From: an uncultured Roseburia sp. | GTDB taxonomy: Bacteria > Bacillota > Clostridia > Lachnospirales > Lachnospiraceae | NCBI GenBank assembly: GCA_900548205.1 | Contig: URJS01000007.1 | Span: 1 to 51,317 of the forward strand | Direction of reading: 5' to 3' | DNA length: 51,317 bases | Part shown: piece after piece, positions 16,046 to 24,470 of the stretch | How positions within the stretch are numbered: the first letter of the stretch is position 1 | Layout: each line of letters opens with the position of its first letter | The notes under the pieces: generated by a model | The model's database searches: none | The model's input: only the letters and a program-made list of their open reading frames with translations | What the model was told of the DNA's origin: nothing | Made by a program: the position numbers and the translations under genes

Positions 16046-16588
16046 TTAGGTTTCTTTTATTTTTACAAGAGCAATGATGTGAAGCACTGCAAAATAAACA
16101 CCTACAAGCGCAATTCCGCCGCTGAATACAAACAATCCCACGGAATATTTCTCTACATATGCATTGAGTATCACAAGCACTGCCAGAAGCAGATAAAGGA
16201 CGATCAGCGCAATGATCTTTCCTTTTGCTTTATTTTCTACAATGTATTGCAGTGCGGAGACACGCCGCTCAAAATCAATATCCGTAACCGGCTCCAGCTT
16301 CTTTAGAAAACCGAAACGGAACGAAATCTCTGCAACGATCATCATAACCGCCCATGCAATCGCCGCCTGCAGCCATGTCATAAAGGTTGCGCCGAACAGG
16401 ATTGCCGCAAATAAAAGTACGACAAAACGATTCTTAAAAAACTGTGCCGCATTTTCTCTCTGCTTCTCCACCAGATACCCCTTCTTGGTGATCCTGTCAT
16501 AAAAAATGACGCGTCCCTTTTTATCTGTATAAATATTTCTTCCCGAAAGCCGGATTTTCTCCACCGGTTGTGATTTCTTCTTCGCCAT
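16046..16588 (-). CDS. hypothetical integral membrane protein, 180 aa
   Basis: A basic N-terminal cytoplasmic segment (MAKKKSQPVEKIRLSGRNIY, then a lysine-rich strand region) is followed by four hydrophobic helices: about residues 55-72, 74-92, 123-142 and 150-172. No family recognised. It starts 11 bp after the nagA stop and is probably co-transcribed with it, so expression would follow amino-sugar use, though a functional link is not shown. Confidence 0.65.
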   Translation of the reverse strand: MAKKKSQPVEKIRLSGRNIYTDKKGRVIFYDRITKKGYLVEKQRENAAQFFKNRFVVLLFAAILFGATFMTWLQAAIAWAVMMIVAEISFRFGFLKKLEPVTDIDFERRVSALQYIVENKAKGKIIALIVLYLLLAVLVILNAYVEKYSVGLFVFSGGIALVGVYFAVLHIIALVKIKET

Positions 16589-16599
16589 ATTTTATCCTC

Positions 16600-17745
16600 T
16601 TACTGCGCCAGCATTGCTTTCCCCAGACAATAGGTCTCAAGCACCTTATAATCACGGTCAAGAACAACCAAATCGGCATCTAAGCCCACCTTGATTGAGC
16701 CCTTGCGATCCTCCATATGCAGGCACGCCGCCGGGTTCTTCGTGCAGGAATTGATTGCCGTCTCAACCGGAACGAGCGCTTCCTCGATCAGAATGCGCAG
16801 TCCCTCATTCAAACGGAGCGTAGAGCCTGCGAGCCCCTTTGTATCTGTCAAATGCGCACTTCCGTCCGGATAAATTTCAATCTCATTTCCTCCGAAAAGA
16901 AATTTCGTGCCGACCGGAGACCCCTTCGCCATCAGTGCATCGCTGACCATCATTCCATAATGCGGTCCCTTCGCCTCAAAAAATTGATGGAGCGCCGCCG
17001 GGGTGGAGTGGTTTCCGTCACAGATAATTTCTCCGTACATACTCTTGATCATATATGCCGCTCCCACCAGACCATTCGCACGATGATTAAACGGCGTCAT
17101 GCCATTGTATACATGTGTCATGGAACGCGCGCCATGTCCGAACGCCAGCACAGCCTCCTCGATCGTAGACGCCGAATGCCCGATGCTCACAACGATTCCG
17201 TGCTCCGCACAATAGCGAGTCAATGCAAAATCCTCATCCGTCTCTGTTGCCATCGTAATATATTTGATGAGACCGTTCGCCGCCTCCTGATACTTCTGAA
17301 ACTGCTCAACTGTCGGTTTTACAATGTACTGATGCGGCTGCGCTCCCTTATACGTCATGTCAAGATACGGTCCCTCAAAATGGATTCCTACGATTTCCGC
17401 ACCCTCGTAGCCATCCGCAACCACCTTTGCCACATTCTTCAGCGCATTGGTCAGCACCTCCTCGCTCTGGGTGATCGTCGTTGGAAGCAGCGATGTAACT
17501 CCCTCATCTACCACATTGCGCACCCAATAGCGCAGACCGTCCTCCTTCGCATCATTTGTATCAAAGCCGTAAGCGCCATGGCAATGTACATCAATAAATC
17601 CCGGAAGTATACGGTTCATCCCATAATCAACATCCGCCGGATGCGTTCCATATGCATAAATACCAACAATTTTCTGGTCGTTTACCTCAATCTGTGCCTC
17701 CACAAACTGATCGGCAAGCCAAACCTTTTTACTCTGAATAATCAT
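16600..17745 (-). CDS. nagA: N-acetylgalactosamine/glucosamine-6-phosphate deacetylase
   Basis: A 381-residue amidohydrolase of the NagA family, full length. Metal and substrate residues are seen in DVHCHGAYGFD, HFEGPYLD (metal-ligand Glu), IGHSAST, THVYNGMTPFNHR, CDGNHS and VSDALMAKG (catalytic Asp). It removes acetate from N-acetylhexosamine-6-phosphate in the cytoplasm. The neighbourhood (AgaS, mannose-family PTS, gatY/gatZ) favours GalNAc-6-phosphate as substrate (AgaA role), though GlcNAc-6-phosphate is possible. It is divergent from an AraC regulator, with a ribosome site of GGAGG type. Confidence 0.9.
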   Translation of the reverse strand: MIIQSKKVWLADQFVEAQIEVNDQKIVGIYAYGTHPADVDYGMNRILPGFIDVHCHGAYGFDTNDAKEDGLRYWVRNVVDEGVTSLLPTTITQSEEVLTNALKNVAKVVADGYEGAEIVGIHFEGPYLDMTYKGAQPHQYIVKPTVEQFQKYQEAANGLIKYITMATETDEDFALTRYCAEHGIVVSIGHSASTIEEAVLAFGHGARSMTHVYNGMTPFNHRANGLVGAAYMIKSMYGEIICDGNHSTPAALHQFFEAKGPHYGMMVSDALMAKGSPVGTKFLFGGNEIEIYPDGSAHLTDTKGLAGSTLRLNEGLRILIEEALVPVETAINSCTKNPAACLHMEDRKGSIKVGLDADLVVLDRDYKVLETYCLGKAMLAQ

Positions 17746-17786
17746 TCTCTCTCCTCCTATCTTCCTAGGTATGTCATTTCCCTGTC

Positions 17787-17840
17787 TTGATTTTTGTCAA
17801 AACATATACTATAATTTTAAAAAGTACAAATCGATTTGTA
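17787..17840 (+). promoter_or_regulatory. promoter and palindromic operator of the aga-locus AraC gene
   Basis: TTGATT (17787-17792) and TATAAT (17810-17815) are 17 bp apart. Right after the expected start, TACAAATCGATTTGTA (17825-17840) is a perfect 16-bp palindrome. It lies between the promoter and the AGGAG ribosome site, so a bound protein would block transcription, most simply autorepression. Confidence 0.6.
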
Positions 17841-17856
17841 GTAAAGGAGCACAAAC

Positions 17857-19065
17857 ATGATCAACCAATCATCCACTGATTCACTGGAATCCTTTGGCGT
17901 CTGCTATGACAAACCGCTGCATCTGCAGAAATCCGGTTTTATTTGTCATGAAATTTCTGCTGCCTCCCGAAAAATCGATAATTTACTGAATTTTCCCTGC
18001 GAAGTCCATATCGAATGCCCACCCGGACTGGCGCTTCTGCTCGTTGCTGCCGCCGATGACATTACAGACCTTCAAACCTTCCCGCTCCGGCATCATGTAA
18101 AGCTTGCCGCCGGGACGCGTTTTAATCTGATACCGCTTTCCGCTCCTTTGGCGTGGCGGCTGTTCCTCCCAAAAGCTTTTGCAGAACACATGGAAGCCTC
18201 CTGCCTGCTGTCCTTTACTGAGGAGCTTCCGTCCCCCTACACCTATCAGCCCGTATCTGTTCCGTTTTATCTGCGGCAGATTTTAGACTGCTGGTTTACC
18301 GGACAGACAGATGCCTGTTGTCTCATCAAGGCGCCTCATAAATTTTATGAGCTGATCTATGTGTATGAGGGTTCGCTTACCATAACGCTTTCCTCCGGGA
18401 CGCATTCACTCTATGCACACGATCTGATCATTTACCACGCCGATGATGCAGATATTCATCTGACCGCTGGCTGCTCTTATCTTACAGTTGTCTTTGACGT
18501 ATGCCAGAAAAACCATTTATATATTCTCGATCACATTTTTCATTGTACCAGCGAGATGCAGCAAATTCTCTGGAAGCTTCTGATCGAAAGCCCGGAGCAC
18601 TCATACTATACCCGCACGCTGATGCTGTGCTATCTGCAAGAAGTGCTCTTGCTGCTCATGCAGTTCTATGAGACAAGAAATCATAAAACGCTGCTGTCCG
18701 ATAATAAGGCTGCCCAGAATGATCTGCTGTCGGAAATACTTGTCTATATGAATGAGCATCTCACCGAGCAGGTAACAATGGAAGAAATCTGCCATGAATT
18801 TTATATTTCCCGTTCCACGCTTCAGACGCTGTTTAAGACGCATCTAAACACGTCTCCCAAGAACTATCTACTGAATATGAAGCTGCAAAAAAGCAAGGAG
18901 CTCATTCGGGAAAACCAATATACGATCAGCGAGATTGCCTATAAGCTGGGCTTTAGCTCCATCCATTACTTCTCGCGTCTTTTCAAAAAATATTTCAATA
19001 TAACACCAAGCGCTTATGCCCGCAAAGCGGCAAAAAACGAAAGCCCACAGCAAAGCGCACTTTAG
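17857..19065 (+). CDS. AraC-family regulator of the amino-sugar locus
   Basis: A 402-residue protein. The first 270 residues are a sensor region with a cupin-like segment near 165-210 (FYELIYVYEGSLTITLSSGT). The C-terminal 100 residues are a typical AraC DNA-binding domain (VTMEEICHEFYISRSTLQTL, then ISEIAYKLGFSSIHYFSRLF). It is divergent from nagA and lies between the gatY and PTS operons, so it is the leading candidate to bind the shared TTTGCATTTTT motif. No PTS-regulation domain is visible, so the inducer is probably a sugar or sugar phosphate. Confidence 0.87.
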   Translation: MINQSSTDSLESFGVCYDKPLHLQKSGFICHEISAASRKIDNLLNFPCEVHIECPPGLALLLVAAADDITDLQTFPLRHHVKLAAGTRFNLIPLSAPLAWRLFLPKAFAEHMEASCLLSFTEELPSPYTYQPVSVPFYLRQILDCWFTGQTDACCLIKAPHKFYELIYVYEGSLTITLSSGTHSLYAHDLIIYHADDADIHLTAGCSYLTVVFDVCQKNHLYILDHIFHCTSEMQQILWKLLIESPEHSYYTRTLMLCYLQEVLLLLMQFYETRNHKTLLSDNKAAQNDLLSEILVYMNEHLTEQVTMEEICHEFYISRSTLQTLFKTHLNTSPKNYLLNMKLQKSKELIRENQYTISEIAYKLGFSSIHYFSRLFKKYFNITPSAYARKAAKNESPQQSAL

Positions 19066-19099
19066 TCGAATGATGCGTGCCGGAAATCCTCCGGCACGA

Positions 19100-19381
19100 T
19101 CAATCCTTGATCACATTCTGAATACTGTAGCGAGAAATAGAAATCACACTGCTCTTACTTACCTCAACGTCAATCACATCATTTTTAATCTTTACAATTT
19201 TTCCGTAGATACCGCCCGCAAACATAATTTTCGCTCCGACTTTGATATTATTTTGCAGTTCCTGCATCGCCTCTCTGTTTCTTTTCATATTCCGCGAGGA
19301 TATAATGCCCAAAACAATCCCGCAGAGACCAATGAGCACGCCGACTGTCACGCATGTCCATAGAATCACATCCCAATTCAT
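19100..19381 (-). CDS. YajC-family small membrane protein
   Basis: A 93-residue protein with one N-terminal membrane helix (about 6-28), a basic linker, and a small beta domain (IKVGAKIMFAGGIYGKIVKI) matching the YajC family. YajC associates with the SecDF-YidC part of the Sec translocase. The protein here lies after agaS and may be co-transcribed with it. It may be an extra YajC-like protein rather than the canonical one, which is usually beside secD or tgt. Confidence 0.7.
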   Translation of the reverse strand: MNWDVILWTCVTVGVLIGLCGIVLGIISSRNMKRNREAMQELQNNIKVGAKIMFAGGIYGKIVKIKNDVIDVEVSKSSVISISRYSIQNVIKD

Positions 19382-19450
19382 ACTTAAAAATTCTCCTTCT
19401 TAATCAGAACATGATCTGCCAAACGGCAGACCACATTCCTTCCGTCTGTC

Positions 19451-20632
19451 TTATTTTCTTGTATATGGATAAAGTGTAACACCCTTCACCACACGATTTA
19501 CCTCGCCTGTCGGACATGGATTGTCCGGTGTGATCTGAAGCGACAGAGACTTTAATACTGCCAGTGTCTGTGCAAACATAATATAATCAAGACCAAGCAG
19601 GATATTCTCATAGTCCTCCTTCAGTCCGAACACAACCGTATGATCTACGAGCGCCTTGACCGTCTCGTCCTCCTTGCTCATGACAGCTACGATCTTATTG
19701 CCCTTGCGCTGTCCACTCATTTCCTTGAGCAGATCGATCTCATACTGTCTTGTGTAAGCGTCATCGCTTAAATATACAACCGTAAGTGTCGTATCATCCA
19801 CGATCGACTTCGGTCCGTGACGAAAGCCCATTGGTGTATCGTACATGGTCACAACACGTCCCGCTGTCAACTCAAGCATCTTAAGCGCAGACTCCTGCGA
19901 GGTTCCCTTTAACGTATTGCTTCCAAGGTACACGATACGCTTAAAATCATAGGAATCCACAATATCCTGTGCAACACCATAACCCTTGTCAAGGAAGCTC
20001 TGTCCCGCCTCTGCGATTGCCTGCACCTTTGTAAATACCTCAGGAAGCTCATTCAAGTGGAAGCAGAGATAGGTTGCAAGATACATATTGGAGTAGCTGG
20101 AGGTCATTGCAAAGCTCTGGTCATGCGTCTCGTCCGTCAGATTGATCGCATAGCAGTTCTGTGTCTCTGCCGCGCGCTTTGAGAGAGCCCCGTCCTTATT
20201 GCAGGTCACAAAAAGATGATATACGTTGTCGCATACGCTCTCTGCTGCATCGACTGCACCCACAGACTCTGGTGAATTTCCGGAGCGACCAAAACTGATC
20301 AAAAGCGTCGGCTTTGTGCGTGATAAATATGCCTCCGGTGTAGCCACGATGTCCGTTGTTCCATAGGACTTCACCTTGTGATCCAGCAACTGTGATAAAT
20401 GTGCAAATAATGCATTTCCAACAAACTCACTTGTTCCTGCTCCGGTCAGGATCACATCAAAATCCTCACATTTGATCACCTGATCGATAAACTTCTGCAG
20501 CTCGTCCTTGTGCTCCTTGATCTGGCGGCAGGTCTTTTCCCATGTTGCTGGCTGCTGATAAATCTCCGACAGCGTAAAGGTTGCCGTGGTTTCTTTCATC
20601 TTCTCCTCTGTGATACCGAAAATTGTACTCAT
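19451..20632 (-). CDS. agaS: AgaS-type SIS sugar isomerase/deaminase
   Basis: A 393-residue protein with two SIS domains. The first carries LTGAGTSEFVGN and SFGRSGNSPESV, the second YLGSNTLKGTSQESALKM and GFRHGPKS. The family converts galactosamine-6-phosphate to tagatose-6-phosphate and ammonia. It is the last sugar gene of the PTS operon, 68 bp after the IIA gene. A small CCGGG/CCCGG hairpin lies in the gap at 20654-20667. Together with NagA and GatYZ it gives a GalNAc/GalN route. Confidence 0.9.
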   Translation of the reverse strand: MSTIFGITEEKMKETTATFTLSEIYQQPATWEKTCRQIKEHKDELQKFIDQVIKCEDFDVILTGAGTSEFVGNALFAHLSQLLDHKVKSYGTTDIVATPEAYLSRTKPTLLISFGRSGNSPESVGAVDAAESVCDNVYHLFVTCNKDGALSKRAAETQNCYAINLTDETHDQSFAMTSSYSNMYLATYLCFHLNELPEVFTKVQAIAEAGQSFLDKGYGVAQDIVDSYDFKRIVYLGSNTLKGTSQESALKMLELTAGRVVTMYDTPMGFRHGPKSIVDDTTLTVVYLSDDAYTRQYEIDLLKEMSGQRKGNKIVAVMSKEDETVKALVDHTVVFGLKEDYENILLGLDYIMFAQTLAVLKSLSLQITPDNPCPTGEVNRVVKGVTLYPYTRK

Positions 20633-20700
20633 TTTAATACGTCTCCTTTCATACCGGGTCTTCCCGGCAGTTTTTATATGGTACAGATATCTGTTGTTAC

Positions 20701-21141
20701 CTAGATGCCATCCTCTGACTCCTGCTGCACTACCTGTTTAAATTCGTATTTTGTCACCTGCTCTTTTCCCGTCTCAAGCGCAGTCTCGACTAACGCGTCC
20801 ACATCCTCCTCGAATTTGCGCGCCATCACAATTTCTACGAGCATCGGCAGATTCGTTCCGGCAATAATGCGGATATTCTCTTTTCCATGTGTAAGCTGCG
20901 CCGAAACATTAAACGGCGTTCCGCCCATCAAATCGGTAAAGATCAGGATGCTCTCGCAATCCTTTAACTCATCCATCGCCTTTGTGAGCTCTGCTGACAG
21001 CTCCTCCATGCCGTAGGTCGGCAAAAAATCCACATAACGATATGCTTCCTGCTCTCCTGCAATCAGATTTACGGAGCTTGTAATACCTGAACCAAAATTT
21101 GCATGTCCTGTAACGATTAATCCTATCATAGTACTCTCCAT
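20701..21141 (-). CDS. agaF: PTS mannose-family IIA component
   Basis: A 146-residue cytoplasmic phosphocarrier of the mannose/sorbose/N-acetylgalactosamine family. The likely phosphohistidine is in IVTGHANFGSG, and FTDLMGGTPFNVS is a family hallmark. It receives phosphate from HPr and passes it to IIB. The gene name follows the aga context and is not proved by the sequence alone. Confidence 0.85.
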   Translation of the reverse strand: MESTMIGLIVTGHANFGSGITSSVNLIAGEQEAYRYVDFLPTYGMEELSAELTKAMDELKDCESILIFTDLMGGTPFNVSAQLTHGKENIRIIAGTNLPMLVEIVMARKFEEDVDALVETALETGKEQVTKYEFKQVVQQESEDGI

Positions 21142-21156
21142 TCCTTCTGTTTGATG

Positions 21157-21172
21157 TCTGCAAATGCAGACG
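21157..21172. promoter_or_regulatory. 16-bp palindrome upstream of the IIA gene
   Basis: GTCTGCAAATGCAGAC is a near-perfect palindrome in the gap between the 216-aa gene and the IIA gene. Its TGCAAATGCAGA core (21159-21170) is identical to 14982-14993, just after the operator of gatY. It could be a binding site for the same regulator. Confidence 0.35.
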
Positions 21173-21193
21173 TCATTTTATTTCTTATTGCTA

Positions 21194-21844
21194 TTATGCG
21201 TCGTTGTCTCTTAAATATTGCTCGACAACGGGCATATAGACAGCTTTGGGATGAAAGCATGCCTTCGCACTCTGCATATATACAAGTGCATTCTTTTGAT
21301 CCCCTAAATCGGAAAACTGCTTGGAGATCAGAAACAAAATTGTTCCCAATGCAAATCCGTAATAACGCTTGGAATTTACATCATCCTCCATTTCTCCAAT
21401 CAGATCATTTCTGCCCTCAAGCATGACCGCATATGCATTTTCATTATAATGAATAAATGCTTCGTCACCTGTCTTTTTAATTTCTTCCAATATCCAGTCT
21501 GCATATTTCCGATTTCCCTTGATGAGGAACGTATGGAAATAAGTTTCCAAAAAACTTTTCTTATCATCCGAACGCGGGTATTCTGCTCCCAGCATATGCC
21601 GGAGCATCTCCTCAAACTTGTCCGTGTCCTTTGTCACATAATAAACTCTCAATTTATAGAGATCACAGGCATAATCCCCAAGCAGCTTTCTTGTCACCTG
21701 CATGTCCGCCGTTTTCTCTACGAGAATACTGTCCTTATTTTTCAGCCCCATATTCATAGTGCGTAGCTGAAAACCTTTTACGCCCTGAAAGATAAAATAT
21801 CCAACAGCGGCAGCTACTATAATAAAAATTGTTATTGTATTCAA
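21194..21844 (-). CDS. hypothetical membrane-anchored protein in the aga PTS operon, 216 aa
   Basis: One N-terminal membrane helix (about 4-24) is followed by a soluble, mostly helical domain with paired helices (for example KYADWILEEIKKTGDEAF and QFSDLGDQKNALVYMQSA) that suggest TPR-like packing. No recognised family or catalytic motif. It sits between IID and IIA, where other such operons have no gene or a deacetylase. A strong hairpin (21874-21904) lies just upstream of it, so its expression may differ from that of the transporter genes. A PTS-associated scaffold or regulator is one idea; function is unknown. Confidence 0.65.
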   Translation of the reverse strand: MNTITIFIIVAAAVGYFIFQGVKGFQLRTMNMGLKNKDSILVEKTADMQVTRKLLGDYACDLYKLRVYYVTKDTDKFEEMLRHMLGAEYPRSDDKKSFLETYFHTFLIKGNRKYADWILEEIKKTGDEAFIHYNENAYAVMLEGRNDLIGEMEDDVNSKRYYGFALGTILFLISKQFSDLGDQKNALVYMQSAKACFHPKAVYMPVVEQYLRDNDA

Positions 21845-21873
21845 ACCGCCACCTGATTTCTTCCAAAAATAAC

Positions 21874-21904
21874 GTAAGGGGGGGATTAAAATCCCTCCCC
21901 TTAC
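21874..21904 (-). terminator. intra-operon terminator or attenuator after IID
   Basis: On the minus strand GTAAGGGGAGGGA pairs with TCCCCCCCTTAC across a short loop (one mismatch in about 13 bp), followed by GTTATTTTT. It lies between IID and the 216-aa gene. A second small inverted repeat (CAAATGC / GCATTTG, 21910-21929) precedes it. It would lower expression of the distal genes unless bypassed. Confidence 0.65.
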
Positions 21905-21951
21905 TTATAGCAAATGCATAACCGCATTTGTATTTCCCAAATAATCCTTCC

Positions 21952-22869
21952 CTACTCTGCAGGTTCTTCCGGTGGAATCTGATACCATTCCACAAGCGGT
22001 TTATATCCGCCCGGAATCGTGTTGCCTTCTGCATCCATAGCCTTGGAATCACCTGTCCAGATACCGAATGCACATCCGAAGATACCTACCACAAGGATCA
22101 AAAGAATACAGTTAACCGGAGTCCAACCTTTTTTAATCAGTACATAGATTCCAAGTGTGATCAGCAGCGGGATCAGCTTCGGCAATACGCCGTCTAACAG
22201 TCCCTGAATGTTGATCTGTGTCTCTCCTGCAATGATACGCAAGGATGTGTTACCATAGTTTGCGATCAAACCACCTACTACGAAGATACCGAGGATACTT
22301 GCTGCACGCGTAAACTCCTTCGCACTCGATGTTAAAAGCGTTACCGCCTTTGTACCAAGTCCATAGGACCAGTACATCAGAGCAAAACGGATGACAAACT
22401 GCGCCACGTTAAAGATCAGCAGGAACAGGATCGCACCTGCGATCTGACCTTCCATTGCCATATTCGCCGTCAGACCTGCCGTGATCGGAACCAGTGTCAG
22501 CCAGAAAAGCGCATCACCGATACCGCCAAGAGGTCCTGCTGCAGAAATACGCACGGAACGAATCGTTGCAATATCTGCCTTGTTCTGCTCCAGAGAGAGC
22601 ACAATACCCATTACAAATGTTACAAGGAACGGGTGTGTATTTAAGAAATCAAGGTTGTGTGCCATAGAAGCCTTAAGGTCTTCCTTGTTGGTATGTATCT
22701 TCTGAAGTCCCGGAAGCATTGACCACAACCAGCCACATGCCTGCATTCTCTCATAGTTGAAAGACGCCTGTAAGAAACAGGACAGCCATACCATCTTATT
22801 CAACGTCTTCTTATCCAACTGCGGAGCCGGAGTCAGATCCTGATATTTATCCGGAATATTATATGCCAT
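21952..22869 (-). CDS. agaE: PTS mannose-family IID component
   Basis: A 305-residue membrane component. The N-terminal region MVWLSCFLQASFNYERMQ and GPLGGIGDALFW are family hallmarks, and C-terminal helices follow from about residue 120. The start chosen is the ATG giving MAYNIPDK, with AGGAGG 8 nt upstream; an in-frame GTG 9 nt earlier has no room for a ribosome site. It overlaps the IIC gene by 11 bp, indicating coupling. With IIC it forms the sugar channel. The family includes mannose, GalNAc, GlcNAc and sorbose systems; GalNAc is inferred from context. Confidence 0.88.
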   Translation of the reverse strand: MAYNIPDKYQDLTPAPQLDKKTLNKMVWLSCFLQASFNYERMQACGWLWSMLPGLQKIHTNKEDLKASMAHNLDFLNTHPFLVTFVMGIVLSLEQNKADIATIRSVRISAAGPLGGIGDALFWLTLVPITAGLTANMAMEGQIAGAILFLLIFNVAQFVIRFALMYWSYGLGTKAVTLLTSSAKEFTRAASILGIFVVGGLIANYGNTSLRIIAGETQINIQGLLDGVLPKLIPLLITLGIYVLIKKGWTPVNCILLILVVGIFGCAFGIWTGDSKAMDAEGNTIPGGYKPLVEWYQIPPEEPAE

Positions 22870-23692
22870 CCTCGTCACCTCCTACAAAACCTGCGCCTGC
22901 ACCTGCATTCTGCTTGATCTTTGTCTGAATCGTAAAGTCATAGATTGCAATTGCCACACCTACGAATCCGCAGAGCAGAAGTGTTGCGCCGGATGTTGCT
23001 GCATTTGCGCCGCAAAGCAGAGCCATTGCAAAACCTGCGAGCAGGAAGCCCCACATCTCACCGGACATCATAACCTTCATAAGGATTGCGAATCCAACAA
23101 ACTTCATAGCGCCGCCGGCTGCGTCCAGACCAGCCATTACCCATGAGAACTTCCATGAGAACTCCTTTAATAATTCGCCGAGCGCCGTACCGCCGTAGAG
23201 ACCTGCCACTGCAAGCACACCAAACAGCGTACCAAGTACTGCCATCTCAATAAAGTTCAGGTTGCGGATGCCTTTCACATTCGCTTCCTCTGCATACTTA
23301 TCTGCCTTTGCCATCATACCGGACATGAATGTAAATGTCAGTGTAACTGCATACTGTCCGAATACCGCGAACGGAATCGCAAGACCCATCGCCGCACCAA
23401 CGCCGTCTGCCGTTGCCTCCATACCAAGAGAAACTGCGAAAACAGTTGCCATGATACCGCCGAGGATTGCATTTGGCGGCTGTGCACCACCGATCGGCAT
23501 ACTTCCGATCTGAATCAACTGGTAAGCACCACCTACTACGACACCAAGCTCAAAGTTACCAAGAATTGCGCCGATGATCGGGCAGGTAACGATTGGCTGG
23601 TAAAGGGATTCTAAGAAGCTGAACTGATCAATACCCATGATAAAGGCTACAACAAAGACCAGTAAAGCTTGGATAATTGAAATATCTCCCAT
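22859..23692 (-). CDS. agaW: PTS mannose-family IIC component
   Basis: A 277-residue polytopic membrane protein with about 6-8 hydrophobic helices. Motifs include FIMGIDQFSFLESLYQPIV, GGAYQLIQIGSMPIGGAQPP and a Gly/Ala-rich C-terminus (NAGAGAGFVGG). It forms the translocation pore with IID. It follows the IIB gene by 36 bp in the same operon. Confidence 0.88.
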   Translation of the reverse strand: MGDISIIQALLVFVVAFIMGIDQFSFLESLYQPIVTCPIIGAILGNFELGVVVGGAYQLIQIGSMPIGGAQPPNAILGGIMATVFAVSLGMEATADGVGAAMGLAIPFAVFGQYAVTLTFTFMSGMMAKADKYAEEANVKGIRNLNFIEMAVLGTLFGVLAVAGLYGGTALGELLKEFSWKFSWVMAGLDAAGGAMKFVGFAILMKVMMSGEMWGFLLAGFAMALLCGANAATSGATLLLCGFVGVAIAIYDFTIQTKIKQNAGAGAGFVGGDEDGI

Positions 23693-23728
23693 GTCTGCTC
23701 CTTTCCAATGAAACCATAAAATAAATTG

Positions 23729-24205
23729 TTATTTGAATAATTTGTCCGTGCTCTCTGCCGGTGTGTCCGGAACACGCTTGATCTCAAGCTCAACACCAAG
23801 CTCCTGCAGCTTCTTAAATGCTGCAACATCATCATCATCAACTGCAACAGAGGTCGCAACCTGACGCTTTCCATCAGCCATATGCATATTGCCGATGTTG
23901 ACCTTCTTGATCGGCACCCCGCCTTCAACAAGCTTTAACACATCCTGCGGTGACTCGCAAATGATCGCGATATGCTGGCTTGCCGACGCCTTGTGGATGA
24001 TATTGATCGTCTTCTCAATGCTGAAAAACCGTGTCTGTGCATACGCCGGAGCAGCCATGTTCATCAGACCCTGACGGAACTCGTCATTTGCCACTTCGTC
24101 GTTCGCAACAAGCAGAAGATTCGCACCTACAACGCCGCACCACTGTGTTGCCACCTGTCCGTGGATCAGACGGTTGTCAATTCTTGTCAATCGAATATCT
24201 GGCAT
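23729..24205 (-). CDS. agaV: PTS mannose-family IIB component
   Basis: A 158-residue cytoplasmic protein starting MPDIRLTRIDNRLIHGQVAT, where the His of RLIHGQV is the phosphorylation site. The start is set at 24205, 8 nt after AGGAGG; an ATG two codons earlier is too close to that site. It transfers phosphate from IIA to the incoming sugar. It is first gene of the aga PTS operon and lies behind the promoter near 24290. Confidence 0.88.
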   Translation of the reverse strand: MPDIRLTRIDNRLIHGQVATQWCGVVGANLLLVANDEVANDEFRQGLMNMAAPAYAQTRFFSIEKTINIIHKASASQHIAIICESPQDVLKLVEGGVPIKKVNIGNMHMADGKRQVATSVAVDDDDVAAFKKLQELGVELEIKRVPDTPAESTDKLFK

Positions 24206-24285
24206 TTTCATATCCTCCTTCTCCCTTAATATTCCTTAGAGCCTAAATGCATTTCCAAGACATTCAAGGTTCTATTTCTTAAGAT

Positions 24286-24343
24286 ATTATACCAGAATTC
24301 TAACCATTTAATTTACACTTTTTATTACTTTATTTGCATTTTT
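24286..24343 (-). promoter_or_regulatory. aga PTS operon promoter with shared upstream motif
   Basis: An extended -10 (TGGTATAAT, hexamer at 24291-24286) has no good -35. The 11-mer TTTGCATTTTT (plus-strand 24333-24343) lies at about -55 to -65 and is identical to the left arm of the gatY operator. The weak -35 and upstream position point to activation by a dedicated regulator. The leader is about 75 nt. Confidence 0.55.
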
Positions 24344-24411
24344 GCTTGTATAAATTTAATAAAATATTTAAACTTTTTTATTTCTTTGTCACAAAACTGA
24401 CAATCAAACAA

Positions 24412-24439
24412 AACTGTTCCCTTGTTTCACAGGGCAGTT
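24412..24439 (-). terminator. terminator of the ABC/secreted-protein operon
   Basis: On the minus strand AACTGCCCT and AGGGAACAGTT form a stem with a one-base bulge, followed by TTGTTTG. It lies 30 bp after the stop of the DUF5028-like gene. Confidence 0.55.
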
Positions 24440-24470
24440 TCCATAAAAGCCGGAAAGCAGATAAAACAAT

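Noticed and set aside
16717..17790. 357-codon frame opposite nagA
   Set aside because: It is long only because it lies antisense to a well-supported nagA. The composition (Arg/His/Leu/Cys) and lack of a ribosome site mark it as a shadow.
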